Shown piece by piece: positions 31,401 through 40,220 of a stretch of 64,000 nucleotides of DNA (within the stretch, counting starts at the first letter, position 1; each line of letters begins with the position of its first letter). Under the pieces are notes generated by a model. The model was not told where the DNA came from. It ran no database searches and saw nothing but the letters and a program-made list of their open reading frames with translations. A program made the translations under genes and the position numbers. The stretch is from Amyelois transitella. Taxonomy: Eukaryota; Arthropoda; Insecta; Lepidoptera; Pyralidae. The stretch lies in contig NC_083522.1 of assembly GCF_032362555.1 (NCBI RefSeq), forward strand, positions 9,512,501-9,576,500. Reading direction: 5' to 3'.

Positions 31401-34295
31401 ATTACAAGACTAATCGATTGACGTATAAATCATCAAAATTAACCAATCTATATACTACAATGCCATAAAGGAACAAACATACATATAAATACATAAACTC
31501 ATAAAAACATTACTCTCATTTGCGTCGCGCAGTCGGGTAATAAAGCATAAAGTTTGCCAGCATCTTTTCTGGACATAATATAAAGAATATAATAGAATAG
31601 ATTTGTAGCGGGAGCGATGATTCGGCTCGACCGCCACCAAAGGGAAGATCTTCCGCCATGCTAGGTGTTATGCCTGGGGAACCGCGCGACAGACGATGTT
31701 GAGTCGGAGATTCTTCGTTGCTATTGGTTGAGCGCGTCAATTTCTTCGCGATGTTGTGGCGAGTGGCGTAGAGATGTCGCCACAGATTTATTTTCAAAAT
31801 TGGATACAAGGTAGGTATCACTGATTGACGTCACATCACTTAAATTTAATTATAACTACTACCAAAGCGCATGTGTAGAAGAAGCGGCGGAACAAACTAC
31901 ACTGCAGCATTTTCATCGGACGTCAATATACAAATATAGATCTCTTAAATCTAAATCATTAACAAATGCACATTGTCTACATTAAAAAACATGAATGAAT
32001 GTAGAACTAGTAGTAACTAAAAGTCAATCAACTTGTGATTCTCCTTTCATGCGATGGGCTAGCAACCTGAGATTATCCGTAACTCGACTCCATCATAAAG
32101 TCTATCTGAACGTGGCCTTTCAGTGACTGTGAGCTGTATCTACCTCATAAAGACGTAATTATATACTTATGTTCTAATGACAGTCAATGTAATAATGATT
32201 AGATAAAAAAATTTAAAAAAATCCATTCATCCTTAATTATTTTTTCCTTTTAAATATTGAGTACAGATTTAACCTTATCACCTTTACTCACTCAACTTAG
32301 GCCACATAAAATTAAGTACCTTAGTAAATAAACAATTTAAAAAAGACATTTTAACACTAATTACTTAATTTCATTGTTCACTTAAAGAGGTTCATTGTTC
32401 ACTTATTACCTAAGACCAAGAAGGGCTACGTTTTTCGGGACACAGATTCAGACAATCCCAAGTTTATTAGCCTATCCCTCGGTCACCTTTTACAACATCC
32501 ATGGGAAAGAGATGGAGTGGTCCTGTTCCAAAATGCCGGAAACCACATGGCACAATTTGGAGCCTAGATAGAATGTTTTACCGCCTATTCGGAACTTTTT
32601 ATGTGAAAAGTTACCATATTTACGCCATAATATCGATAAGAGCTCCACTTAACTCCACTGATAAGAGTTAACTCTTAAATTACATACATACATACATATG
32701 GTCACGTCTATATCCCTTACGGGGTAGACAGAACAGGCTTAAAAAGACTGAATGGCCACGTTCAGCTATTTGGCTTAATGATAGAATTGAGATTCAAATA
32801 GTGACAGGTTGCTCGCCCATCGCCTAAAAAGAATCCCAAGTTTGTAAGCCTATCCCTTAGTCGCCTTTTACGACATCCATAGGAAATAGATGGAGTGGTC
32901 CTATTCTTTTATGTATTGGTGCCGGGAACCACACGGTACAAACGGCTCATAAATTTAAGAAGAATAACAAAACTTAACCTGATTAAGTTCGCAAAGAAAG
33001 TAAATGTAAAAATAGAAATTTCTGCCTACCCGTATGAGATGCATGAGTTCATTGCCCTCCTCGGCGAAGAGGTCGAGTCTGAGCATGCAGTACGTGCCAT
33101 TGTGCCGGAGACAACGGTCGTAGTTATCCAAAGAGAAGAGTTGGGGAAGCCTGTCGTGTTCCTCATCTGAAATAAACGGGCCAACAGTTTAATAATGTGG
33201 GCGAAATCTATACGCCACGAGTTACAAAAATAAAATAATAAAATCACGCGACGCTATCAGTCAAAAGCAGGGAAAAACCTAAATCGCGCAAGCAAAGATT
33301 TCACGGATTGGAGCTATATATACAACCTCCGACACAACATTGTCGGAGCCGCGGTTCCCCAGGCATAACACCTAGCCTGGCGGAAGATCTTCCCTTTGAT
33401 GGCGGTCGAGCCGAATCATCGCTCCCGCTACAGTAATATTAAGTACACCCAATCTTAATTACCTTAGCCTACGCTCCCGGAACCAAAGCGGTAGGCGATG
33501 GTCACGTCTATATCTCTTGTGGGGTAGACAGAGCCAAACAGTCTTGAAACGACTGAATGGCCACATTCAGCTATTTGGCTTAATGATAGAATTGAGATTC
33601 AAATAGTGCCAGGTTGCTAGCCTATAAAAAGACTCCATGGGAGAGAAATGAGTTCAAGATTAAGATCCCAAGAGCAAGAGTGGTCATATTCTAGTAAAGT
33701 AGTAGTGTTGCCGGTAACCACACATTATTCCCGGCTTTAGTCCCGGTTGAATCCTCACCACTTTGGAGAGGAGCCCGGGGTAAGCTCTTGACCATGGATC
33801 CTGGATTCAGTGAGTCAGGTTTTACACGAAGCGGCTCCCGTCTTGACTAAAGGATAGAAGCTAGGAGTCATACAGGTGAACGTGGCCTTTCAATATTTTC
33901 AAAACTATTGGCTCTGTCTACCTCGCAGGGCATATAGAGTGGTCCTATTCTTTTTTACATTAGTGCCGGGAACCACACGGCACTTATATCATATTTTAGC
34001 AATTAATATTATATTATGTAAATTTTTCGTTTCTTCCACATATATACATTATTACCACTTACTTGTACATTACTACTACATATTGCAAGATCGTCGGTAA
34101 GGGTACTTTTGACCTGTCATTTTACCAGTCGGAAAAGGAAATAACTGAGAAATCTGTGATTACTTGCGTTACATGGAACTTCTTTAATCAATAAACCAGA
34201 TGATTTTCAGATCTTGAATTAATTAAAATCTTACCAGTCAAATCTATAGCCACGCACTGTTTGAGGAGAATAAATAGGAAAATTTTCAACAACAT
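19446..34295 (-). CDS. NRF-6-like membrane acyltransferase paralog (NRF-2), 13 exons, 661 aa
   Basis: Minus-strand exons in transcript order: 34235-34295, 33030-33166, 29648-29776, 27363-27579, 26783-26891, 26078-26165, 25368-25534, 24351-24536, 23602-23772, 22705-22849, 21433-21613, 20375-20508, 19446-19706. Introns are GT-AG and the frame stays open. Exons of 61, 137, 109, 88, 186 and 171 nt match NRF-1 exactly in length and phase. The protein has a signal peptide, C39, C47, C87, C92, C114 and C134, a first helix at ~147-167, a presumed catalytic His229 in IPVIIGH, then FFVIASFLLVYNL and further helices. Compared with NRF-1, GIDFVR becomes GINALR and the SG of FVISGF becomes AS; both spots are usually conserved in acyltransferase-3 proteins, so activity or substrate may differ. 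NRF-1's exon 3 is split here by a 2.1-kb intron. Role inferred from the family only. Confidence 0.87.
19912..20143 (-). repeat. SINE family B
   Basis: Copy with a small internal deletion between GAATCCCAA and TCCCTTAGTCGCC. Same strand as NRF-2. Confidence 0.8.
20653..20890 (-). repeat. SINE family A
   Basis: Full reverse copy from TTTGACAAATTACACTGATT to CGCCACAGAGGCCGTC. Confidence 0.85.
21104..21348 (+). repeat. Repeat family D followed by a SINE A 3' fragment
   Basis: Family D blocks GCTGCAGTGTTTGTTACCGC and CGCTTTGGAAGCGGGAGTAA span about 21104-21245. They are followed by the family A tail from TAAAATATAGTATCGTTGAG to CTCAATCAGTGTA (21251-21348). Confidence 0.65.
21654..21760 (-). repeat. 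Retroelement 3' end with (GATA)n tail
   Basis: GATAGATAGATAAAACTC followed by TTTATTGCACC; on the minus strand it is a GCAATAAA end with a (TATC)n tail. It lies about 40 bp upstream (in transcription) of NRF-2 exon 11. Confidence 0.5.
22288..22552 (-). repeat. SINE family B with 14-bp target duplication
   Basis: AATCATACTCGTAC lies at 22274-22287 and again at 22553-22566. Full length. Confidence 0.9.
22860..22967 (-). repeat. SINE family B 3' part at the NRF-2 exon 10 acceptor
   Basis: In the NRF-2 transcript its (TATG)n tail ends about 10 nt before the acceptor AG at 22851-22850. Only the 3' ~105 bp of the SINE is present. Confidence 0.78.
23053..23293 (+). mobile_element. Helitron, left member of an inverted pair
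   Basis: TCTATACTAATATTATAAAG start and GACGAAGTCGCGGGCACAG-CTAG end. It faces the reverse copy at 23318-23584, with 24 bp between. Confidence 0.8.
23318..23584 (-). mobile_element. Helitron, right member of an inverted pair
   Basis: CTAGCTGTGCCTGCGACTTT start (reverse of the 3' end) through to TTATAATATTAGTG. Its left 3' end faces that of the neighbouring copy. Confidence 0.8.
23824..23915 (-). repeat. SINE family B 3' part near the NRF-2 exon 9 acceptor
   Basis: CATACATACGTACATATGAT through GATAGGCCACGCTCAGCTG. Same strand as NRF-2, ~50 nt upstream of the acceptor. Confidence 0.72.
24009..24232 (+). repeat. SINE family B, internally deleted
   Basis: Head GCCGTGTGGTCCCCGGCACC is intact; about 30 bp are lost around the CAGCTGAACGTGG block before the tail. 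Confidence 0.8.
24591..24838 (+). repeat. SINE family B
   Basis: Full copy, antisense to NRF-2, starting 54 bp upstream (in transcription) of its exon 8. Confidence 0.85.
25030..25349 (+). pseudogene. Non-LTR retrotransposon (LINE) C-terminal fragment
   Basis: Translates to KGMLRWFGHVERMNESRLT, then GRPRRTYLDQIKDVL and RRACMKRVMNVDEAKEVCRD, ending VVSADRSGKEA and a stop. These are C-terminal segments recognisable from insect LINE reverse-transcriptase polyproteins. The 5' part is absent. The 3' end reads CTCTGCCGACCGCTCCGGG-AAAGAGGCGTGATTTTATG and then (TATG)n. The tail stops 18 nt from the NRF-2 exon 7 donor. Confidence 0.8.
25590..25852 (+). repeat. SINE family B
   Basis: Full copy with TTTTCATA flanking on both sides as target duplication. 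Antisense to NRF-2. Confidence 0.86.
25975..26050 (+). repeat. SINE family B 3' fragment
   Basis: CTGGCTCTGTCTACCCCGCA through AGGTAGGTATGTATG; ~28 nt from the NRF-2 exon 6 donor. Confidence 0.7.
26265..26376 (+). repeat. LINE 3'-end fragment
   Basis: GATCGTGGCAAGTGGAATGA, CTCTGCCTACCCCTCCGGGA, then a degraded (TATG)n-like tail. Confidence 0.7.
26484..26756 (-). mobile_element. Helitron, minus orientation
   Basis: CTAGCTGTGCCCGCGACTTC to CTTTATAATATTAGTATA; full length, in the intron between NRF-2 exons 4 and 5 on the map. Confidence 0.82.
26926..27013 (-). repeat. SINE family B 3' part
   Basis: CATACATACATATAATCACG through GGCCACGTTCAGCTGTTTAT. Same strand as NRF-2, 35 nt upstream of the exon 5 acceptor at 26893-26892. 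Confidence 0.75.
27608..27804 (+). mobile_element. Helitron, second subfamily
   Basis: TCCTACTACTATTATAAAGG start, CTGAACCGATTACCATGAAA body, GAAGTCGCGGGCGGCCT-CTAG end. Same subfamily as 6872-7074. Confidence 0.8.
27807..28150 (-). repeat. Two adjacent SINE family B copies
   Basis: A longer copy spans 27807-28024 and ends at CACACGGCA. A shorter tail-side copy (about 28026-28150) directly follows, with TATCCCTTGCGGGGTAGAC and TTGCTAGCCCATCGCC. Confidence 0.75.
28565..28928. mobile_element. hAT-like non-autonomous DNA transposon with 8-bp target duplication
   Basis: The ends CAGTGATTCCCAAAG and (reverse) GAGGGTTCCCCAAACTTTTT form imperfect terminal inverted repeats of the hAT/Charlie type. 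Flanks GCTTAGAC (28557-28564) and GCTTAAAC (28929-28936) are an 8-bp duplication with one mismatch, the hAT size. No transposase frame is seen in the 364 bp. Confidence 0.75.
29153..29398 (+). repeat. SINE family A
   Basis: Full copy; intact A and B boxes, CCCGTATATATTAATTTATA end. Confidence 0.86.
29822..30049 (-). repeat. SINE family A
   Basis: Reverse copy, slightly degraded head (GCGCCACAGACCATC). Confidence 0.82.
30190..30362 (+). repeat. Diverged SINE family B, 5' truncated
   Basis: Blocks GGATTCTTCTTGTAAGCGAT, ATTTGAATCACAATTCTATC and the ATACATATAGTTTGTATG tail are recognisable. Confidence 0.62.
30592..30775 (-). repeat. LINE 3'-end fragment
   Basis: The minus strand encodes RRACMQRVMNVDEAKEVCRD and ends CCGGGAAAGAGGCGTGATTT plus (TATG)n. 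Confidence 0.78.
31135..31396 (-). repeat. SINE family B
   Basis: AAGACTAATCGAT precedes it and recurs a few bases after the CACGGCAC head, giving a 13-bp target duplication. Confidence 0.82.
31604..31784 (-). mobile_element. Short solo-LTR-like element with 4-bp target duplication
   Basis: On the minus strand it starts TGTGGCGACATCTCTACGCC and ends CATCGCTCCCGCTACA, giving TGT...ACA ends. GATT flanks both sides (31600-31603 and 31785-31788). Related copies lie at 33196-33432 and 49862-50043, with a fragment at 60358-60416. No internal retroviral-like coding region is present. Confidence 0.6.
31813..31928 (-). repeat. Repeat family D copy
   Basis: Reverse copy with GCATGTGTAGAAGAAGCGGC and ACAAACTACACTGCAGC. 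Confidence 0.7.
32036..32553. repeat. Degraded SINE family B pieces
   Basis: A + fragment (32036-32175) has GCGATGGGCTAGCAACCTGA and CTGAACGTGGCCTTTCAGTG. A - fragment (32455-32553) has CAACATCCATGGGAAAGAGA and a degraded CCACATGGC head. Nothing is recognised between them. Confidence 0.55.
32682..32938 (-). repeat. SINE family B
   Basis: Full copy, (CATA)n tail to GGGAACCACACGGTAC head. Confidence 0.85.
33196..33432 (+). mobile_element. Solo-LTR-like element, second copy
   Basis: TGTGGGCGAAATCTATACGC start, an internal GCTATATATACAACCTCC TATA-like region, CATCGCTCCCGCTACA end. It lies just upstream of NRF-2 exon 2 and carries its own possible TATA box on the + strand. Confidence 0.55.
33497..33727 (-). 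repeat. SINE family B, internally deleted
   Basis: Tail and middle blocks are present; the CGCCTAAAAGAAGAATCCC block is lost and the head is degraded (GGTAACCACACAT). Confidence 0.72.
33728..33985. repeat. SINE family C fragment plus two SINE B scraps
   Basis: CCCGGCTTTAGTCCCGGTTG through CACGAAGCGGCTCCCGTCTT is family C (-). It is followed by a + tail block of family B (GAACGTGGCCTTTCAATATT) joined to a - head block (GTGCCGGGAACCACACGGCA). Confidence 0.6.
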
Positions 34296-34544
34296 CGTCA
34301 ATGTCTAGTGAAACAATGACTACCTGCTTTTTAAAACTTACTATACCCAAACATGTATTAAGAGGACATGCCAAATATATGTACGTTATGCGTAAGTCTT
34401 GTGACATCTGTATACAAATCTAGCAGCCGAGACTCAAAACGATTTCTTTTTTGATTCGTAAGCATCAATCATATAATAAAAAATATGATAATGCTATTAG
34501 CATTAAGTCCATCTTTTGTACTTTACAAATTGTAATTTTTGCAA

Positions 34545-34902
34545 TCTATACATATAATAAAACAGTAAGAATATTTTGTCTGTACATTTAGTATTTTTGA
34601 CTGAAATGGATAGAGGGACACTTAGAATGAATAATAGAAGGCAAAAATATATTTTTTTAATTTCTTGTCGTCTGTCTATATGTATTATCACGATTATCTC
34701 CGAAAGTACTGAACCGATTTACTTCAAACTTTAAGCAATTGCTTTGTTTTAAATGAAAAAACATTTAATGTTTGTTTCATCAAAATCGGTTCACAAAAAA
34801 AAAGTAATCGTCATTTGAATGAACTGGCATGAGTTTGCCTGCAAATAAGTTTACGCGTAAAAATTCGAAATTTACACGGACGACGTCGCGGGCAATAGCT
34901 AG
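34545..34902 (+). mobile_element. Helitron-like element in the 5' flank of NRF-2
   Basis: TCTATACATATAATAAAACA start, ACTGAACCGATTTACTTCAA body, GGACGACGTCGCGGGCAATA before CTAG. It starts 250 bp upstream of the NRF-2 ATG. Confidence 0.7.
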
Positions 34903-35194
34903 TAAAGAATAAATAAATAAACCATTCGATTACCGTTGCTGTTTACGTCTCGACTATACCGGTATACCCTCTTAACGCATATGAAGAACATAAGACGCCG
35001 TGTTTTTTGATATATGTTAAGTAAGTTACAATGTTTCCTACTTGTAAATAATCATGAAACGTTGTCACTTTTTTTTTGGAAACTGACAATTGAAAAGTGA
35101 AAATAAAACTGTTATTCTACTGCTTATTTCACAAGTTCGCGGCCCGCGTCTCTGTTTTTTGTGTAAATTTCGTTACTAGCAACAATAAATACTT

Positions 35195-35260
35195 TTGTTC
35201 ACGTCTATATCCCTTGCGGGGTAGTCAGAGCCAACAGTCTTGGAAAGACTGAAAATACTA
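35195..35260 (-). repeat. SINE family B 3' fragment
   Basis: TTCACGTCTATATCCCTTGC through AACAGTCTTGGAAAGACTG; no simple-repeat tail remains. Confidence 0.6.
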
Positions 35261-35496
35261 AAATGGTGGAATTGAAAATAAATATCAAAAAATACACGTT
35301 TATCGTATGACGATCACTTTTATAATTAAATTATTTTTTTATTTTCTGTATTTATTCATAATGTTAATAATATAATAACAATTGTTATAGAGGCAACTAA
35401 AATACATGATTTTTTGAACTGTGCGCTGATAAACATTTTTTATTAAATATTGTATTAGACAGTTGAAACCGTCATCCCAATCCTAATCTAAATATA

Positions 35497-35785
35497 CTAG
35501 CTGTGTCCGCGAATTCGTCCGCGTAGAATAGTTATTTCGGGCATCATTGAAGCCCTCAAGGATATACATATATATAAGGAATAATTTTGCCCGTTTTTAT
35601 TTCACATTTTCCATTATTTCTTTGCTCCTTATAGTTGCAGCGTGATGTTATATAGCCTAAAGCCTTCCTCGATAAATGGTCTATTCAATCCAAAAAGAAT
35701 TTTTCAATTCGAACCAGTAGTTCCTGAGATTAGCGCGTTAAAACAAACAAACTCTTCAGCTTTTTAATATTAGTATACGAGTAGA
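35497..35785 (-). mobile_element. Helitron just downstream of EcKinase A
   Basis: CTAGCTGTGTCCGCGAATTC to ATTAGTATACGAGTAGA. It begins 54 bp past the EcKinase A stop codon, in the gene's transcription direction, so it probably forms part of the 3' UTR or supplies its end. Confidence 0.78.
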
Positions 35786-35838
35786 TTCTTAGTTAATACA
35801 CCACAAAACTAACTACACGACATTAAACGGGGAACATT

Positions 35839-38438
35839 TTAAAGCAGTCCCCAAGCTATAAAGTCATCCACAACTCCATTGATTCTCGCCGGGAGGTTCT
35901 TCCCGGTCTTCACCATAAAGCTGTCCATGGAAGCACCTTCTTCTGCGAAATTTGGAGCGTCTTCGCTTTCAACAGTCACTATGGGCAAGCCGAAGGTGGC
36001 AATAACCAGGCCGAAGTGCAATCTCTGTAAATATGAAAGGGAGGTTATGTCATGACATTGAATTCAGCATATCCATACTTACTAATATTATAAAGCTGAA
36101 GAGTTTGTTTGTTTGAACGCGCTAATTTTAGGAACTTTCAGGTTTGAATTTAAAAATTCTTTTTGCGCAGACTATTTATCGAGGAAGATTGAATTTGATG
36201 GAAGATTGAAAATGCATTAAAATAATATTTTTTTTTTCTATAAACAAACATTAATAATATATTCATAAACAACATATATCTACATATAATTGATAATGTA
36301 TAAAAGGTATTTTCAGTTTATGTACGTATTATATTCAGTGTAAAATTAAAAGACAAAGAATCTTTGGCATGCAAATTGATCTGATGTATGAGTATTAATA
36401 AGTAAGTAAGGAAGTGTTCCAGCCAACCTGACAATATGATAATTGCTATTACCTCCTTAAGCTCGAAGTCAAAATCTCCCCTCGAATAGACTTTATCAGG
36501 GTTGAGACCATATGCCCTCAGCATGCGACTGAGCGTGGCGTAATAATGGTCCACGAGCTTAGTGTAGTACTGTTTACGGAATTCCTGATCCGTGGCCATG
36601 AAGATGAAGTAGAGTAGGTCTATAACTCCTGAACATGGCTGAAGGGTCTGCAGATCCAAGGCGATCACGTCCACGCTGCCATCCTGAAACCAATTGACAT
36701 ACATACATATGGTCACGTCTATATCCCTTGCGGGGTAGACAGAGCCAACAGTCTTGAAAAGACTGAATGGCCACATTTGGCTTAACGATAGAATTGAGAT
36801 TCAACTAGCGACAGGTTGCTAGCCCATCGCTTAAAAAAGAATCCCAAGTTTGTAAGCCTATCCCTTAGTCGCCTTTTACGACATCCATGGGAAAGATTTG
36901 GAGTGGTCCTATTCTTTTTTGTATTGGTGCCGGGAGCCACACGGCCAAAACAATTGACACTATTAATAAAGAGAAAAGATTTGTATTTTTGCATTCTCAC
37001 CTCTCTGGAGAGGAGCCTGGGGTACGCCTTTGACCATGGATCCTGTATTAGGTGAGTCAGGTTTTTACACGAAGCGACACCCGTCACCCGATTGGATTAT
37101 ATCCAGTTGCCTGAATGTGCAGGGTTTCTCACGATGTTTTCCCTCACCGTAAGAGCATTGGTTGATATTCAAACTACATAATTTCGAAAATAGTCATTGG
37201 TACATGGCCGAGGTGGGATTTGAACCTGTGCCCTCCTGCGCACGACGAATTTTAACCGGGTTCCTTACCGATTCGATGAAGTTGCTTCCTCCATTACATT
37301 TTGGATAATAATCTTGGAATGATTAAGTCACGTTAATTAGCGAAACAGATTTTTTTTCTATTTCAAACTTCGTAACACGACCATATTCGTATAATACTTA
37401 GAAGGTTTACTGTACACACGTCTTTTTCGATTTACTAGGTAGAGACTAGATATATCTTTATAGCCTTTATAGAAATGACTCTAGCTTAATATATTTCTAA
37501 AAATCAGTAACGTCACTTCTGTTCTGACTCAGCATTATGCGCTATCTTTATCTATGTAATTTATATTAAAACAATAACAAGTACCTACATACAGTATTTA
37601 TCAATAAATGTGATAAAGTATCTAAAATCTAAAGACACGTTCAATCTACGTATGATAACACTGTTTTTAAATAGTTTACCTTATTATTTCGATGCATCAA
37701 ATTACTAGGCCTGTAATCCCCGTGCATAATCACAGATTTTCGGACAGGCGTAAACATTTGTTCAAAATTGACTTTATCTTCATTAGCAAAGAACGCTTCG
37801 AATCTAGCTTTGTTCTCTTCCTTTATAACTGATGTGCTAAGCGGTAATGTTGCCCGCAGACCTTTGTTATATACATCTGATATTTTACCTAATATAGAAG
37901 AAAGCTCTTTACTGTGCCTTTCAAAATTGTCTGGATATTCTTCTGCATAACACATAGAGAGAGCATGAAATTTCGCTAACACTTCTATAGCCTTAGAAGC
38001 ATAAGGCCAATCTACCGATTTCATTCTGTCATGTAGAGTGAATCCCTTAGCTGTTAAATCTTCCAAAATTATTGTTTCTTCAAATTCATTTGCATTGCAG
38101 CCGTAGTATTTGCAAAATACCAGTCTGTCTTCATCTGGTATGTTATGTTTCAATTCAATCTGTTCGTAAATTTTCAGTAGTTCCGTATATGCAATGCGTT
38201 CGACGTCGAAGGCTGAGCCTCCCATTTCTTCACGGAGCTTGGCACTTACTATCACAACTTTACCAAACACCTTCAAAGTATCTCTCTTTGGTGCTGAAAT
38301 AGTGCCTTTATACAACGTTGATGAAAAATTAGCTCCACCAGTTGATACGGGCGTAACTCTTAGCCAATACTCTTTATAATTTTGCTCTTTTGCAACTTTC
38401 TCCAACAAATCGCGGAATGTCTTTTCTGTTGTGTCCAT
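35839..38438 (-). CDS. EcKinase/CHK-family kinase A (ecdysteroid 22-kinase-like), 391 aa
   Basis: Minus-strand exons: 37680-38438 (253 codons), 36453-36683 (77), 35839-36024 (62 with stop), all phase 0. Family knowledge: EcKinases have a choline-kinase-like fold and phosphorylate ecdysteroid 22-hydroxyls or, as proposed, dietary toxins. Visible motifs: STGGAN glycine-loop region at 32-37, K60 in VFGKV, VERIAY, LEDLTAKGF hinge, catalytic HGDYRPSN at 239-246, and D263 in LDLQT, the presumed metal ligand. The start aligns with paralog B (MDTTEKTF versus MDTEKIF). An upstream in-frame ATG is rejected because it would precede the presumed initiator. No signal peptide, so cytosolic. Exon 2 shares an exact 60-nt tract with B. 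Substrate not determinable. Confidence 0.9.
36072..36190 (+). mobile_element. Truncated Helitron 5' end
   Basis: TACTAATATTATAAAGCTGA start through TTTATCGAGGAAG, then lost. In intron 2 of EcKinase A. Confidence 0.65.
36699..36944 (-). repeat. SINE family B at the EcKinase A exon 2 acceptor
   Basis: Same strand as the gene. Its (TATG)n tail stops about 13 nt before the acceptor AG at 36685-36684. Near full length, with a short deletion after the GGCCACATT block. Confidence 0.85.
36992..37290 (-). repeat. SINE family C, longest copy
   Basis: CACCTCTCTGGAGAGGAGCC, ACACGAAGCGACACCCGTC, GTTGCCTGAATGTGCAGG and GGTGGGATTTGAACCTGTG are in order. The right end is the reverse of a tRNA-like head with a B box. 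Confidence 0.75.
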
Positions 38439-38468
38439 GACTGCGAATTGTTTAATGAGTCGCGTGAT

Positions 38469-38505
38469 ACTGATAAAGACGAATAAATTGATCGTGGTTT
38501 TTATA
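38469..38505 (-). promoter_or_regulatory. Core promoter of EcKinase A (TATA plus TCAGT initiator)
   Basis: On the minus strand TATAAAAA starts at 38505 and TCAGT at 38473-38469, 32 nt apart, the standard arthropod spacing. The ATG follows at 38438. Confidence 0.65.
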
Positions 38506-38761
38506 CGTAGATAATTTACCAATTTCTTATCTAAATTATTTTATATGTATGCTTTAATCATCTGTATTTCTGATCTTAAACACTAAACCTAAGTTATGAA
38601 TGGTATGTGTGACCTGGATGGCACACTTACCGTCTTCAGAGAAATCGCGTTAATAGTCCAAAATGGTTCTGCACAATTAAATTAAACCAATAATAAAAAC
38701 AACAACGACAAGCCCGCCGGTCACTTATGGGTGAATCTTGATTACGTGGACTCTTGTTCTA

Positions 38762-39010
38762 CAAAAAACCAACTTTTGTGTGTTAGTGATATTGAAAGAA
38801 GAATTAATGCAGGCAACATAGAGAATGGAGCATTGCATGCCTTTATGAGAAGTCAGAAGTTGTCCAAATAGGCTAGGCTCGCTTGGCGGTGCATAGGGGC
38901 GTGTTGATTCCAACACTAATGTATGGGAGTAAAAGTTGGGTGTGGCAGAAAAGCACGAAAGTAGAATAAACGCGGTGGAAATGAGAGCGTTAAGGAGTAT
39001 GATAGGTGTA
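38762..39010 (+). pseudogene. LINE reverse-transcriptase fragment, internal part
   Basis: Translates with stops to SDIERRINAGNIENGALHAF, LAVHRGVLIPTLMYGS and INAVEMRALRSMIGV. In intact LINEs of this kind the segment comes just before the KGMLRWFGHVERM part found at 25 kb, so both derive from one family. Confidence 0.75.
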
Positions 39011-39013
39011 ATT

Positions 39014-39165
39014 TTTCTCTCACCGTTAGAGCATTGGTTAGTTTTCAAACTAACGTACATACCTTTGATAATAGTCATTGGTACATTGTCGGGGTGGGAT
39101 TTGAACCTATGCCTTTTTGCGCCACACGCATTTTAACCCACTTTACCGATTCGACCACAGATGCT
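39014..39165 (-). repeat. SINE family C, tRNA-like end
   Basis: TCTCACCGTTAGAGCATTGG, TCATTGGTACATTGTCGGGG, GGGATTTGAACCTATGCC, TTACCGATTCGACCACAGAT. Confidence 0.7.
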
Positions 39166-39198
39166 CTCTGATTCCTTATAAATTATAAGAATTTTTAG

Positions 39199-39463
39199 TC
39201 TATACAAATGTTATAAAGCTGTATGAGTTTGTTTTGAACGCGCTAATCTCAGGAACTACTGGTAAATTGAAAAATTATTTTTGTGTTGAATAGACCATTT
39301 ATCGAGGAAGGCTTTAGGCTATATTACTTCACGCTGCAACTATAATGAGCAAAGAAATAATGGAAAATGTGAAAAAAAAATCGGGGAAATTTATTCATCC
39401 TTGAGGGCTTCAATGTTGCCCAAAATAACTATTCCACGCGGACGAAGTCGCGGACACAGCTAG
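39199..39463 (+). mobile_element. Helitron
   Basis: TCTATACAAATGTTATAAAG to GACGAAGTCGCGGACACAG-CTAG. Confidence 0.8.
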
Positions 39464-39470
39464 TATATAA

Positions 39471-39706
39471 TATCATATAGATAAAATTCTCGTGTCACAA
39501 TGTTTGTCTCCATACTCCCCCGAAACGGCTTTACCGATTTTAACCAAATTTTGCATGCATATTCAGTAGGTCTGAGAATCGGCTAACATCTATTTTTCAT
39601 ACCTCTTATTGATAAGGGTTGTCCACACATGACATTTTTTTTTGACCTAGAAATTACTTAAAAATTATTTATGTATATGGCATAACAACGTTTGCCGGGA
39701 CAGCTA
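39471..39706 (+). mobile_element. Helitron-like element, diverged
   Basis: It starts ATCATATAGATAAAATTCTC, has GGCTTTACCGATTTTAACCA, and ends TTGCCGGGACAG-CTAG. It abuts the previous Helitron. Confidence 0.6.
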
Positions 39707-39861
39707 GTAACATATAAAATCTGATTATTGAACTGTAAATCTAATCATTGCTTGTGCCGTACATGACGTCAGCTACATTAACAAATTCCTCTTTTGACGG
39801 GAAATTGATGCTACTAGTTCCTTGCCGACAGTACTGGCTTGGGTTGTAGAATTATGGTAAG

Positions 39862-40142
39862 TGTGCCGTGTGGTTCCCGGCACCAATACAAAAAAGATTA
39901 AGACCACTCCATCTTTTTCCCATGAATGTCGTAAAAGGTGACTAAGGGATAGGCTTATAAAATTGCGATCCTTTTTTTAGGCGATGGGCAACAACCTGTC
40001 ACTATTTGGATCTCAATTCCTAAATGATGGAATTGAGATGAGCCCAGCAGCTGAACGTGGCCATTCAGTCTTTTCGGGACTATTGGCTCCGTCTACTCCG
40101 TAAGGGATATAGATGTAACTATATGTATGTATGTACATATGT
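39862..40142 (+). repeat. SINE family B with 12-bp target duplication
   Basis: AATTATGGTAAG at 39850-39861 and 40143-40154. An internal partial duplication repeats the TCTCAATTCC / GGAATTGAGAT block in inverted order. Confidence 0.87.
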
Positions 40143-40220
40143 AATTATGGTAAGAAAACTCATCATCCGAAATTGGCAATAACTTTTGTATCCATTTTAT
40201 CCTCATCGGACAGCCGATCT

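Noticed and set aside
32895-33247. Open frames on both strands around NRF-2 exon 2 other than the exon's own frame
   Set aside because: The + frame starts in SINE B and the 73-aa minus frame is out of phase; the correct minus frame gives DNYDRCLRHNGTYC, matching NRF-1.
38072-38379. Plus-strand open frames inside EcKinase A
   Set aside because: Antisense shadows of exon 1, whose minus-strand frame carries all the kinase motifs.
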